From Phoronis australis (taxonomy: Eukaryota > Phoronida > Phoronidae), in the NCBI GenBank assembly GCA_002633005.1, contig NMRA01001290.1, positions 1 through 30,045 of the forward strand: a stretch of 30,045 nucleotides of DNA, read 5' to 3'. Shown piece after piece: positions 18,992 through 29,226 of this stretch; the first letter of the stretch is position 1; the number at the start of each line of letters is the position of its first letter. The notes under the pieces were generated by a model. It saw nothing but the letters and a program-made list of their open reading frames with translations, made no database searches and had not been told where the DNA came from. The translations under genes and the position numbers were made by a program.

Positions 18992-21681
18992 GCAGTGGCT
19001 TAATGAACCGATCGTATTTTGAATATTTTTGTCAAAGCGATCAATTCCTAAATGCCCCAAACCCAGTCGTAATAAGTCGACGCAAGTCACATTTGCACAG
19101 ATGTGAGACGGACAGAGAGGGCAAGTGTTTAGATCATTTCAAGTAAGTGATTTTTATGTAAAATTGGTCTTTATGAAAAAAGATGGTTTGTGGGCTGTGA
19201 ATAAGTGAAACAGGTTTAAATACAAGAGTCACCTCATCTGCAATTGATTGAAGTTGCATTTTATTTCAATGGATCGACCTACAATGAGCGAGTAATAAAA
19301 TCTGTGCCCATAACATCAGCACAAACGCAAAAATACGTCGCAGATTAGTGACGTAGAATTTAAACTCAAAATGCACACTATCATCATCAAGATCGGTATG
19401 TAATTATTTAGCTGTTATCGACTGCTACGTATCAACGTCCACATAAATGGGCGAGGTTCTGGGCATTCGGAATGTTACCCAATTTCATTATGTCCAATGA
19501 AAAACAAGGTTCAAAAATGAATGACCACGAATAGATGACATAACTATACTGGAGGAATCAGTTCCTAAACAACGTTATGGCGGTTTCACAAATTCCAGGA
19601 AATGAAAACCATTTACACCCAGGGTCAAGAATAGTCTCTGAACGATGTGCAAAGGAATGAACCTTGTTGCATCCATGATGAGTCTTTCTAGGCCCAGGAC
19701 AAGTCTATCCGTCCCAGAATAAGTCTAGGTGGCCCAGGATCAGTCTTTTGAAGTCACTAATGGTAGAACGGAAAACACGTAGTCATAAAACATTACTTTA
19801 TAAAGATGTTTAGACATGCGTAACAGTGGCAGAAGTTATCACTTAACAAAAGATATCCGTAGTTTCACACCGCCGGAGTAAGGATTTATTTCTTTGGGTA
19901 CTTTGATTCCCATAAGCGAGGCTTAAAATTAATTCGGCTTTGAACGTGTACTGACCAGTGATTCATTACCATGATTTTTATACCAGTTTGGTGATGGGTA
20001 AAATAGTTTAAAAACAAAGTACTTATATCAAGACCAGTATGCAACATACTATGTACAAACGTGTCGCAAGTTGACTCAATGACTGTTTGAGTCCTCAGTG
20101 GACTCCACATTTCAAGCCGTCATCTGAGCTCGAGTCTATGGTAGGCTCAGTGCGATTCGTTGGATACATTACTTGTCTAATCGGTGGCTAAATCAATTAT
20201 GATACTACTGGGAAAACCCCGTGAGTTCAACAAGCGTTGTAAACACAGACAGTGTAGCGAGAGTCACATAGAGTCATGTATAAAAGTAATCAGGTTCACT
20301 TTTCTTTCTGGTCAGTTTCATCAGCTCTAGTACATGTACTTTCACAGTAAAAATGAGATTTAGATTAATTTCAGCAGATCAAGGGTAAATTGGATCAATG
20401 CGCAACCTTAAAATTACGAATAAACTGTTACTTGGGCATATGGCAGTTGCTTTTAATCAGAGGTTATGATTTATTAAGTTTGATGACGCAACTTATCAAA
20501 ATCACAAACGATGACTTGAAAATCATTTGCAGTGGTCACGTGGTCCTCCGGGTAGTGTGCTTGTGATAAGACTGATTGTTTCAAAGTGTCTCATACATGT
20601 ATACGGAGTAAAACCCAGTTTACACGAGCATAAATATCATCGTGTCACAACTTGCGAGAATCAGTCTGAATATAACACTTGCGGATACATGTATTTTGGC
20701 GAGATGTAAGATTTCGGGAATACGGCCGAGGCTATTCGTACATAAGCAAGCCTTTTCAAATAGTGTTTGGTCAATTTCCAATGACTTGTCGACAAGTTTG
20801 TATTAAAATCTGCTCATTTCAGTAATACATGTTCGTCATTACACAAAAACAAAGTAGACTATCCCTCGCCCTTGAGGCAATTGTAATCACCTGTACATGT
20901 AACTGTGTCATGACGGCGTTCTGTCGTTCAGTAACTTTTTCAGACGTGAGGGGTTCTGAAAGTGCGATAACATCTGGCTTCATTGTTAACTGCCAGGGAC
21001 AGTCTTATATCCCGTAAGACAACAAGCAGGTAAATTATCTCCCAGGCTTCAAAGGTTAACTGAAACCTGGCAGAATGGATGGTCTTAACTTCTGTTGTAG
21101 TTGGGCGATTTTGGTTATTCATAAACTTAACATGATCAATATTTGACAAGGAATTCCGAAATTTTATTGGTTTATGTTCATATATGTTATAACTTAATTT
21201 TCATTTTAGTAGCCCAGCCCAGTCAGACTAGATGCGGTCTGATCGGAGATTAGAGCAATTATCGAACAAAAGAGAGCCGGCCCTCCAACCATAAATGCCA
21301 GAATGGAGTTAATCAGTCGTGTAAGACCTAAGCATATGATACTAGTTTTTAAGCCTAGATGATATAATATGTTAAAATAGTTTGACGACACAATTTAACG
21401 AAATGGCAAAGTTGAATGAATTAATCCCTTGTTGTGAATACGTCAATCTCTTTGTTATTAGTCTGTATCAGAGCTGGTGCAGAATACGACAGACTCCTAG
21501 ATTAGTAAAGATGACTTTTCAAACACCCCTATAACAATGTAAATACCACGACGAAGTCTAATACGAACTGTTTTAGAAGACTTCTGATAATTGGAATGGG
21601 GCCAACCATGCATTGTTATGAATTATATTTTTATTTCATACACATGCCGGCGTACACTATAAAATCGAACAGCAGGTAGAT
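18992..21681 (+). repeat. large duplicated block, copy B (promoter deleted)
   Basis: It matches copy A from 13176 but jumps from CACA at 19096-19099 straight to the sequence found after CACA at 14334-14337 in A, so 1,054 bp with the E-box/TATA promoter are missing. From about 20227 to 21520 it appears identical to A. It also carries the 21521-21681 part that A has lost at its N. The candidate second exon is intact at 21210-21320. Confidence 0.93.
21210..21320 (+). CDS. candidate second exon, copy B
   Basis: Identical to 16440-16550, with the same acceptor and donor. Without the upstream promoter its expression would need another start site, for example the CpG-rich exon at 18586-18705. Confidence 0.25.
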
Positions 21682-21682
21682 N
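21682..21682. other. single N, probable contig join
   Basis: Copy B ends here at GCAGGTAGAT; copy C continues past the same point with CTACTCGC. Confidence 0.9.
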
Positions 21683-21779
21683 TGTTTTCAATATTTTAAA
21701 CAAAGACACTTCACTGACAATTTTGAATTTGGCAAACTAAGATCGGCCATAGTGAATGTCCTGCGTACTTCGTTGGCCC

Positions 21780-21817
21780 ACACACACCCGCTAGGTGTCG
21801 CCACGGTCCATGATACA
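21780..21817 (-). repeat. short dispersed repeat, copy 2, containing a CTCF-like core
   Basis: It is an inverted match to 17367-17406. It holds CCGCTAGGTGTCGCC (21788-21802), 14 of 15 to the CTCF core consensus CCRSYAGRKGGCRSY. Confidence 0.45.
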
Positions 21818-21859
21818 ATAATGGCGGCGGCCTTGGTGAATAGTCTTGTTAGCGTCTTT

Positions 21860-22990
21860 GCTTGTGATAAGACTGATTGTTTCAAAGTGTCTCATACATG
21901 TATACGGAGTAAAACCAAGTTTACACGAGCATAAATATCATCGTGTCACAACTTGCGAGAATCAGTCTGAATATAACACTTGCGGATACATGTATTTTGG
22001 CGAGATGTAAGATTTCGTGAATACGGCCGAGGCTATTCGTACATAAGCAAGCCTTTTCAAATAGTTTTTGGTCAATTTCCAATGACTTGTCGACAAGTTT
22101 GTATTAAGATCTGCTCATTTCAGTAATACATGTTCGTCATTACACAAAAACAAATTAGACTATCCCTCGCCCTTGAGGCAATTGTAATCACCTGTACTTG
22201 TAACTGTGTCATGACGGCGTTCTGTCGTTCAGTAAGTTTTTCAGACGTGAGGGGTTCTGAAAGTGCGATGACATCTGGCTTCATTGTTAACTGCCAGGGA
22301 CAGTCTTTTATCCCGTAAGACAACAAGCAGGCCAATTATCTCCCAGGCTTCAAAGGTTAACTGAAACCTGGCAGAATGGATGGTCTTAACTTCTGATGTA
22401 GTTGGGCGATTTTGGTGATTCATAAACTTAACATTCTCAACATTTTACAAGGAATTCCGAAATTTTATTGGTTTATGTTCATACAGTGTATATGTTATAA
22501 CTTAATTTTCATTTTTAGTAGCCCAGCCCAGTCAGGCTAGATGCGATCTGATCGGAGATTAGAGCAATTATCGAACAAAAGAGAGCCGGCCCTCCAACCA
22601 TAAATGCCAGAATGGAGTTAATCAGTCGTGTAAGACCTAGGCATATGATACTAGTTGTTAAGCCTAGATGATATAATATGTTAAAATAGTTTGACGACAC
22701 AATTTAACGAAATGGCAAAGTTGAATGAATTAATCCTTTGTTGTGAATACGTCAATCTCTTTGTTATTAGTCAGTATCAGAGCTGGTGCAGAATACGACA
22801 GACTCCTAGATTAGTAAAGATGACTTTTCAAACACCCCTATAACAATGTAAATACCACGACGAAGTCTAATACGAACTGTTTTAGAAGATTTCTGATAAT
22901 TGGAATGGGGCCAACCATGCATTGTTATGAATTATATTTTTATTTCATACACATGCCGGCGTACATTATAAAATCGAACAGCAGGTAGAT
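21860..22990 (+). repeat. large duplicated block, copy C (3' part only)
   Basis: It matches B 20559-21681 with about 2 percent differences. It starts abruptly after an unrelated 177-bp segment that follows the N, and continues past GCAGGTAGAT into the spacer leading to copy D. Confidence 0.93.
22519..22629 (+). CDS. candidate second exon, copy C
   Basis: The same 111-nt unit with intact acceptor (CATTTTTAG|) and donor (CGT|GTAAGA). Only two or three substitutions separate it from A and B, and the one inside the 20-codon frame is synonymous. Confidence 0.28.
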
Positions 22991-23086
22991 CTACTCGCTA
23001 ATCAACATTTGCGCTGACACATTTGAAGTGATAACAATAGTCACTGAACTGGGAAATATCCGATTTAGTGAGCCTCTGTAGACTCT

Positions 23087-24330
23087 CTCGAGTATCCTAC
23101 TGCGTCTCGAGTCTTGTTAGGTTTAAATGGAGTCTTTTTCAAACACGTGACATGTCCCGATTGTCCCGGGCTTTAGTAGCGGACCAATAAATAATGTGGA
23201 AGGATAGCGCTAGATGACACAGTGAAGCTGACTACGAAGCCAAGTGCATGTAACAAGTCTTATTCATTTCAGGTAAGTGGTTTTTATGTAAGGGTAAATT
23301 GGCCCTCATCAAAAGCGTTTAGTGAAATATTGGATTCTGCCTTACAAAAATAATAAATTATTGAATACTTATTAATAGGAATACACAATCGATTGAAGTT
23401 ATATTTTATTTTACTGGATCAAGAAATATTAAGAAATTTCTTAAATAACATAAACGAAGCAAACGAATGCTTCACAGATGATTGATTTCAGATTTTAGTT
23501 CATGGCAGACACTAACATTCAAGACCCATGGCTAATTTAGAAGCCGTTATCGATGGTAAATGCTACGTACTGTAGCAACGTCCACATAAACACCTAAACT
23601 GTTGCCCACGGTGAGTCTACGTAGGCAGTGGACGTAGACTGTTGGACACTTAAGTCTCTCATTCGGTACGTTTAACACTGGTTGCAATCATAAGTGATCC
23701 CACAAAATTTGTCATCTACGACCACTGGCATTGTCATGCATTGTTCTTCGCAGCGGGGAACATTATTTGGAACATGACGGTGACGTCCTTGTTCATCCTT
23801 TGCTCTTTCAATCCTTTTTTCTTCAGGCATAGTACCTCCAAGCTTACGCTAGTGGAAATTTAATCTACGATAGTAGAAAATGTGTTAAAACACTGTTTTT
23901 ACTCATTTGTCGAGAATTCCCGTCCGCATTACATGGGACTTTTATGTGCAGTAAAGACCTGATCGCAGTCTGGCGGGATAGTAAATTTCAAAAGGGCTCG
24001 GCTACTTCGAAAATCATCTACTACAGTAGGTCTAGCGGACTAAACCAATCAGGTACAGTTTGCCCAATATAATGAAAAAAAAACACACCAGTATTTCAAA
24101 AAGCCTTAATGTAATTAGAAGACGCTATTCCAAAATATACGTAATCCAGACGCAAAATTGTAAATTTAGTTGAAAATACTTAAAAAGTCGGGAGATCTAA
24201 AACCTCAAGGAGAAAGTCATTAATGTCTAGATAGCCGTCTCGCTTGAGTGTGGATGCCGACTGTAGAGTCTTTGTATGAGCACGAGTATACATTAGGTAT
24301 AGACACGGTGAAAAGTCTTCTCCTAAAATA
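23087..24330 (+). repeat. strongly diverged copy D of the block's 5' part
   Basis: Islands shared with copy A occur in the same order: CTCGAGTCTT, CACGTGACA, CATTTCAGGTAAGTG with TTTTTATGTA, GATTGAAGTT...ATTTTA, GTTATCGA...GCTACGTA, CAACGTCCACATAAA and AGTCT-rich words. The rest has diverged, so D is much older than the A/B/C split. It still has the promoter segment that B lacks, which argues that the segment is ancestral. Confidence 0.6.
23144..23272 (+). promoter_or_regulatory. copy D promoter and candidate leader exon
   Basis: CACGTGACATG (23144) is followed by CCAATAAATAATG, a TATA-like stretch near 23184, and then by a stretch ending TTATTCATTTCAG|GTAAGTGG with GT at 23273. This parallels copy A. 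The next good acceptor before a coding frame is at 25296, giving an intron of 2,024 bp against about 2,059 bp for the corresponding intron in A. Confidence 0.4.
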
Positions 24331-24790
24331 AGTCTAATGACAATCTGTGCACAGTTGTCAAGATCCTAAAACGAAAAGAGCCGACATCTCAAACTCAAAG
24401 CTACCGCAAGGGTCCTTCGAACATACGGAAACACCATACGCACGGCGTTTTTATCTTTAATGCAGAGCCCGTGAAAGAGGGTAAATGGGGCAAACAACCT
24501 GTGGCAAATGTGTAACCATAAAATAACAAACGGTGTGTGCTTGTGTTTGCGCATCTCCAAGACCGGAATCGCATTGATACCCCAAGTGTCGGAACGCGGG
24601 ATACAATTTTAAAAAACCTCGATTGTTGCTTACAGTGTTAGTGTCGACTCATTGTCTGAGAATAAGTTGAGCTTGTCAGAAGAATCATTGCTTGGCTGAC
24701 ATCACGTCATACAACTATAATAATATGGTGACTTCTCGCCAGGGAACCAGGAGACATTTGTTATGCTACTCATTGAACATGCATAGGGGG
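24331..24790. other. non-coding stretch
   Basis: No supported exon. The minus frames at 24366-24560 and 24702-24905 lack domains or splice context. Confidence 0.45.
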
Positions 24791-24798
24791 ACACATAC

Positions 24799-24835
24799 CA
24801 CGTGACATATATAGAGGGATGCACACCACGTGGTG
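24799..24835 (+). promoter_or_regulatory. double E-box flanking a TATA box
   Basis: CACGTG (24799-24804), TATATAG (24808-24814) and a perfect 12-bp palindrome CACCACGTGGTG (24824-24835). The first two resemble the copy A promoter words almost base for base (CACGTGACA-TATATAG). It may be an alternative promoter for the exon at 25297, or a relic of a further copy. Confidence 0.4.
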
Positions 24836-25317
24836 CGATATGGTTCAAAATTTCCCACAAAACAAATATTGCCGCTCGGTCACATTGAATGCCAGTTTTC
24901 TCCACTAAATAACGATGGCTAACAAGCCTATAACTATTTAGTATGAAGATACATTTGAATTATAGGCTACTAACAAATGAGTTCAAGAGTAGCCTAAACT
25001 TAATTGATAAGGCTATATGTACACAGCCCCCTTGATCTCTGCAGGCCTGGCACCCGTTCCAAGTTTTGTTATTCGGTATTTCCAAAATCATGGTGTAACG
25101 ATTAAAAGTGCACGCAATTCTGACCAAATGCCTGTAAATGCAATATCCAAAGGGATAGTCACAGGTTTTCAATCGGCATGTAAAAGTATTCTCTAAATAA
25201 ACAGCTGCATGTACATATGAGGTCTTACAATCTACTCTCCAACTCAGTCGTTACAGAATAACAGTCAACCCAAATGTCTTTTTGTTATTTTCAAAGGTGA
25301 TTTGAGCACCTAGAACG

Positions 25318-25513
25318 ATGTCGGACGGACGGCAGACCATAATTCTCCTACGCAATTCGGAGATCATTATCAGGAAACTACGAGAGCAGGGATTAACCAC
25401 AGTTAGGGGTCATGACGAACTCCTCGGTATAATGAGGAGGTTGAGACATAGACATGGATCGGCAGTGGAGAACAACGTCATTGACTTAACACAGACGCGA
25501 ATATCACGGTGTA
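25318..25513 (+). CDS. candidate coding exon with start codon, product unknown
   Basis: The acceptor TTTTTGTTATTTTCAAAG| (exon from about 25297) leads to an in-frame TGA and then AACGATGTCGG, so the ATG at 25318 is the first possible start. The frame reads MSDGRQTIILLRNSEIIIRK, then LREQGLTTVRGHDELLGIMR and RLRHRHGSAVENNVID, up to the donor GGTGTA|GTAAGTTT (GT at 25514), phase 1, about 65 codons. The part before the donor is balanced and helix-rich with many Arg and Leu; after it the frame turns Ile/Phe-rich and random-like to 25674, which supports splicing there. Base composition is distinctly GC-richer than the surroundings. I do not recognise the family. This is the most protein-like stretch in the window. 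Confidence 0.48.
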
Positions 25514-25642
25514 GTAAGTTTGTTTGGGACTGTAGAACGATATCCAAATTTGGTAAATCTTGGAATATCGTCTTTCAAATAAGGGGTAATTGGATTTATA
25601 CGAAACATTCACATACTACATGTATTCCTGAATTACTGTTTT

Positions 25643-25776
25643 CAAAAAGCGTTACGGAAATATTCCTGTTTGCATGAAGGGCTATCAAAATATTGCTTTT
25701 GTTATTTTTGACAAAAATGGTAGGCCGCACGAAAATAAGAACGAAATGGCAATTCAGGAACAGTAACGGCTTTTTG
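25643..25776. mobile_element. 134-bp MITE-like element
   Basis: The left end CAAAAAGCGTTAC...TATTCCTGTTTGC (25643-25673) aligns with the reverse complement of the right end, CAAAAAGCCGTTAC...TGTTCCTGAATTGC (25749-25776), as about 30-bp imperfect inverted repeats. The interior has no frame. It lies in the presumed intron after the 25318 exon. Confidence 0.45.
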
Positions 25777-26147
25777 GGATTTCATCTTGAATATTTATCT
25801 AACGAAGTTGAGTCTTGTTATTGAAGCCCTTAGATTTTTATAGGTGCACCTTGTTACTAAAATGTAAGTTACACGACCCACGTGACCTGACTGATAGCAA
25901 GCTGGTATTATGTCTGATATTTTTTCCAGAAAATGTCTATTTTTAGAGATTTAAAATATATTTTCGTTTGGTTCTTAATTTAAACCACTGTCTTTACAGT
26001 ACACATACATGTAAGTCGTACCAAATAAACAGGCTAGAACGTGCCACTTGACAAGCACAACATTTATACGTTTTACCCATTCATTAAAGCTCCTTTGCTC
26101 AGCCAACTGTTGAATAAACACGTTACAATTGAAGTTTGTTCCCACAG

Positions 26148-26225
26148 GCCCGTCACACTATGCACGCTACTGCAGTCAGCGAACGGAAGGTGGGCGACTC
26201 ATCGCTCATCCAACAGATCACTGCG
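26148..26225 (+). CDS. candidate internal exon, 78 nt
   Basis: AAGTTTGTTCCCACAG| precedes 78 GC-rich nt (26 codons) followed by ACTGCG|GTGAGAAA. All three frames are open, so the length alone does not set the frame. Phase 0 reads ARHTMHATAVSERKVGDSSL and on to IQQITA, the most natural composition; splicing from the phase-1 donor at 25513 would instead read SPSHYARYCSQRTEGGRL. The compositional island and good splice sites support an exon, and the frame mismatch leaves the link to 25318-25513 open. Confidence 0.33.
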
Positions 26226-26229
26226 GTGA

Positions 26230-27330
26230 GAAAGCGTTTCCAAGAGTATTATAACATGTTGAAGTATTCATATCAGACCCATAAACAAGATAATTTGAAG
26301 ATCATTGTATCACAGAATCTCATTATGTGAACTGAAACAATAACCGGATGGTTGTTATAACATGATAGCGTTTTTTTCCTCAAAACGTATTTTTTAAAGC
26401 TGATTGTCATAATTTCCACAAACATGCTTTGCTTCCAATGGAATTCATGAATTGTCTTCCTTTATTCTGCTTACTACAAAAGGTGTATAGGATTTTTTAA
26501 GGCCCTTTATTTTAGAGCTACCAACAATCAAGGAATATCGACGTCTTCATTTTCAAGAAATAAATAAAAGCCATGTTGGAAAAAAGGCAAATTACCAGGT
26601 GCTGTTGCTGCTCGGGACAGAGTCTAAATTTAACAAATTTAGGAACACCATGTTTCAGAAATAGTGGATTGGATTCATGAAATGTTCCTATTTTTCCGCT
26701 GTTTTCCAGGAGCCTTTCGGGAAGTCTTTAAATCGTTCCCTTTTTCATGGAGGGATATTAAAATATTTATTAAAACATGAACTAATGCATGAACACAAAA
26801 CTGTATTGGTCCTTCTGAGACTCCAACTTAAATATTTTTATCAAACAAAACTTGGTCATGTTATTTATGCCGTTGTATTGCTGTAGGTGTTTAGTTTTTG
26901 CTAAATTCCACTAAAACCACACGTACATGTAAATTCTGTTCGGAATCCTTTCTTCTATATGTACTTACTACTAGACTATTCTTCCAAACTTTTTACCCTG
27001 AGAGCTGCCAAATATAGACCCCCGTCGTTTTTGAAGCAATTCTGACCCCTACAGCAATGATTGAAAGTTGCAGCGATGTCGGTGAAGAGACCAGACTTAA
27101 ACGAAAACAAAAAGCAGGTTTTATTTTAATCTCATGATAAGGTTCTGTCAGCATCAATGATTTAAACATAAAATATAACCACACGGGTCTCTACGAATAA
27201 TACTAATTAGACTCTTTAAACTTTAAGGTGACACAGAGCTGTGAATTGGTTGACAATGACTTTCGTGTACTAGAAAAACAACTCGGCTAACGGTTCGTAC
27301 GTTTTAATAGTACATGTATGTGAACAGAGA
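26230..27330. other. AT-rich intron or spacer
   Basis: A further acceptor-like CCGCTGTTTTCCAG| at 26710 opens a 58-codon frame (EPFGKSLNRSLFHGG...), but no donor or domain supports it. Nothing else is called. Confidence 0.4.
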
Positions 27331-27332
27331 AG

Positions 27333-27410
27333 ATGGAGTTCCATGGCACTCGCCAGGTACTGAACTATGTACTGCAACGCCTTGACGAGCCATGTACACG
27401 GGTATCATGA
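27333..27410 (+). CDS. weak candidate start exon / 25-aa ORF
   Basis: GAGAAGATGGAGTTCC is a reasonable start context. The frame reads MEFHGTRQVLNYVLQRLDEP and then CTRVS with a stop. CGCCAG|GTACTG could serve as a donor after eight codons. The sequence is protein-like for its length but has no promoter support or partner exon. Confidence 0.2.
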   Translation: MEFHGTRQVLNYVLQRLDEPCTRVS

Positions 27411-27550
27411 TGCCTAACTTGAGGCCATGTCAATTATTAGAAATTGTCCTCGTAATCCCACCTCGTGTTGTTTGTAGGTGTCAGCTTGAGAGGCAGACTG
27501 GTCACCACGGACAGTCAGCCTATATATTGCCAGACAGACTGGTGACACTG

Positions 27551-27565
27551 AGAGCCACCTAGCGG
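27551..27565 (-). promoter_or_regulatory. CTCF-like motif
   Basis: The minus strand reads CCGCTAGGTGGCTCT, 14 of 15 to the CTCF core. It sits among repeated CAGACTGGT words (27495 and 27535). Confidence 0.35.
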
Positions 27566-27599
27566 CAGGCCGAGGTAATACAGTTGTTAAGGGAATGAG

Positions 27600-28740
27600 T
27601 TTAGATGAGCGATTTATGAAAAACGTAAACATTCTCTTCAAAACGATTGTCTGTCGTTGAAAAGCCATCGGAGGCCAAGCATCAATCCATGGAATCTATT
27701 TAGCCGAAAAATAGTGTGTTACAATATGAAGCAAGGAAAATTGTCTTTAAACTTACATGTACATCTGTATAACATCCGAACAAAAAAATAATAATCGAAA
27801 CTAGGTCACCTAGTCCAAACAAATTCTTTAAAGTATTTCTGACTACGACAAAGACAACTGTCACAAAGAATAACCATAGCTTGTGATTCGAAACGCCTCA
27901 GAAGATCGCGAAACTCATGATTTCCTCCAACATTTGACCGATTAAGATCGAATGCAGGTTTTCTGTCAAATGAATGATTAGAGTAAAAAGACGTCATCGT
28001 GGCAGGAGCATTTCAGGTCGGAATCACCAAACTGTAAATATCAGTTTAAATAGTGTACATATTCGTCAATGTGAAATGAAACTTGACCTCATCACTATAC
28101 TAATACATGTCATTTTCCCACCAGTTCACACTGCACTTGAACAGGAGGTTTATTGCAAGAGGGTGACTCGTGAGCCAAGAAGTTGTGTTAATTCCACCGG
28201 GCATTACGGAGAGTAACGAGTGAGGAAGTAGAGTCAAGGAAACTGCAGTTGGATAAAAGCTGTGTCAAGTGACCTGTCGACAGAGACGACGTATGTAGCA
28301 ACATTTGATCTCGCTTCTGTTGATGCAAAAGTGGTGTTAATGATGTTATGTGACTAGTATAAGTGATACATGTACATGTACGTGCCATATGCGTTTGTAA
28401 ATGGTGTGTGGGCTGTGTATGGTCTGCATATGTATAAAACCAATATCGTTACTGAATATAATATATATTGCACCAATTAACTCATTGTAGTATTCTCTGG
28501 ACAAGACCTTATTTTGTATTTAATTTCGTATTTTTTCAACCTCAGTTATTTGAGAAAAGTCTGTTTCAAATGAAAGGTGTCATATTTGTGTTTATGCCCA
28601 ATTTCGATACTGCAGTGCCAGGGACTTCGCGTTTATCGATAATTTCGCGTAAATCAATTGACTCATGTTAATCGTTTTAAACTTTGTATTTTGACATGAT
28701 TGGCTGTTATTGCAACTAACGCATTCATCTGTTAATTGAC
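27600..28740. other. non-coding stretch
   Basis: I see no exon that I can support. Overlapping short frames on both strands at 27.8-28.4 kb lack domains. TACATGTACATGTAC lies near 28370. Confidence 0.4.
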
Positions 28741-28767
28741 ATTCACCTTGGTTTGCAATTCTCGCAG

Positions 28768-28839
28768 ATTCACGCGCTGATTGCAGGATTTGAACTCGCT
28801 CGCGAAAAAATGTGGGAGTATTTTTCTGATCTCATATAA
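28768..28839 (+). CDS. candidate terminal exon
   Basis: GGTTTGCAATTCTCGCAG| is acceptor-like and is followed in phase 0 by IHALIAGFELAREKMWEYFS and DLI, then TAA (23 codons). The peptide is amphipathic and protein-like. No AATAAA poly(A) signal is evident close behind it. It could close a gene begun further left, but no continuous model can be built from here. A chance frame is possible. Confidence 0.22.
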   Translation: MHALIAGFELAREKMWEYFSDLI

Positions 28840-28859
28840 ATGCTTTGTTATACTGCATG

Positions 28860-29040
28860 TTATTTTAGAACTTCGAATGAGCTGACAGTTTCTGTTGTTT
28901 TCTTCACACTAACCATGCCAATCCAGGTCATAGGTCAAAACAGGGAATTTTAAGAACAGAACTTGTTTTTGAAACAGAAGTTGTTTAATACAGTTTGAAG
29001 GAGACTGATATCGCTCGGCAAAGATAAGGTGTACATTTTT
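28860..29040. other. spacer
   Basis: Nothing identifiable. Confidence 0.4.
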
Positions 29041-29042
29041 TA

Positions 29043-29117
29043 AGTATGCATAATAATCTCTAGTCTATGTATGCAAGATAATGTCCAGTCTAAGTATGCA
29101 GGATATTCTCTAGTCTA
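29043..29117 (+). repeat. three tandem 25-bp units
   Basis: Units AGTATGCATAATAATCTCTA..., TGTATGCAAGATAATGTCCA... and AGTATGCAGGATATTCTCTA..., each ending GTCTA, follow without gaps. Confidence 0.92.
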
Positions 29118-29226
29118 CTCATTCAAATGGCACTTACAACTTTGGTGAAGTGTGATACTGTTCAGCGGCAAGACCAATTTATCCTATAGGACACCTAGGA
29201 GTACATATCTAAAGTTTGATCTCTAA

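Noticed and set aside
15757-22700. Identical short frames repeated in the 15.7-16.6, 20.5-21.4 and 22.1-22.7 kb regions, which might look like a conserved gene family
   Set aside because: They repeat because the DNA is duplicated. They lie on both strands, overlap each other and show no domain, and their identity says nothing about coding.
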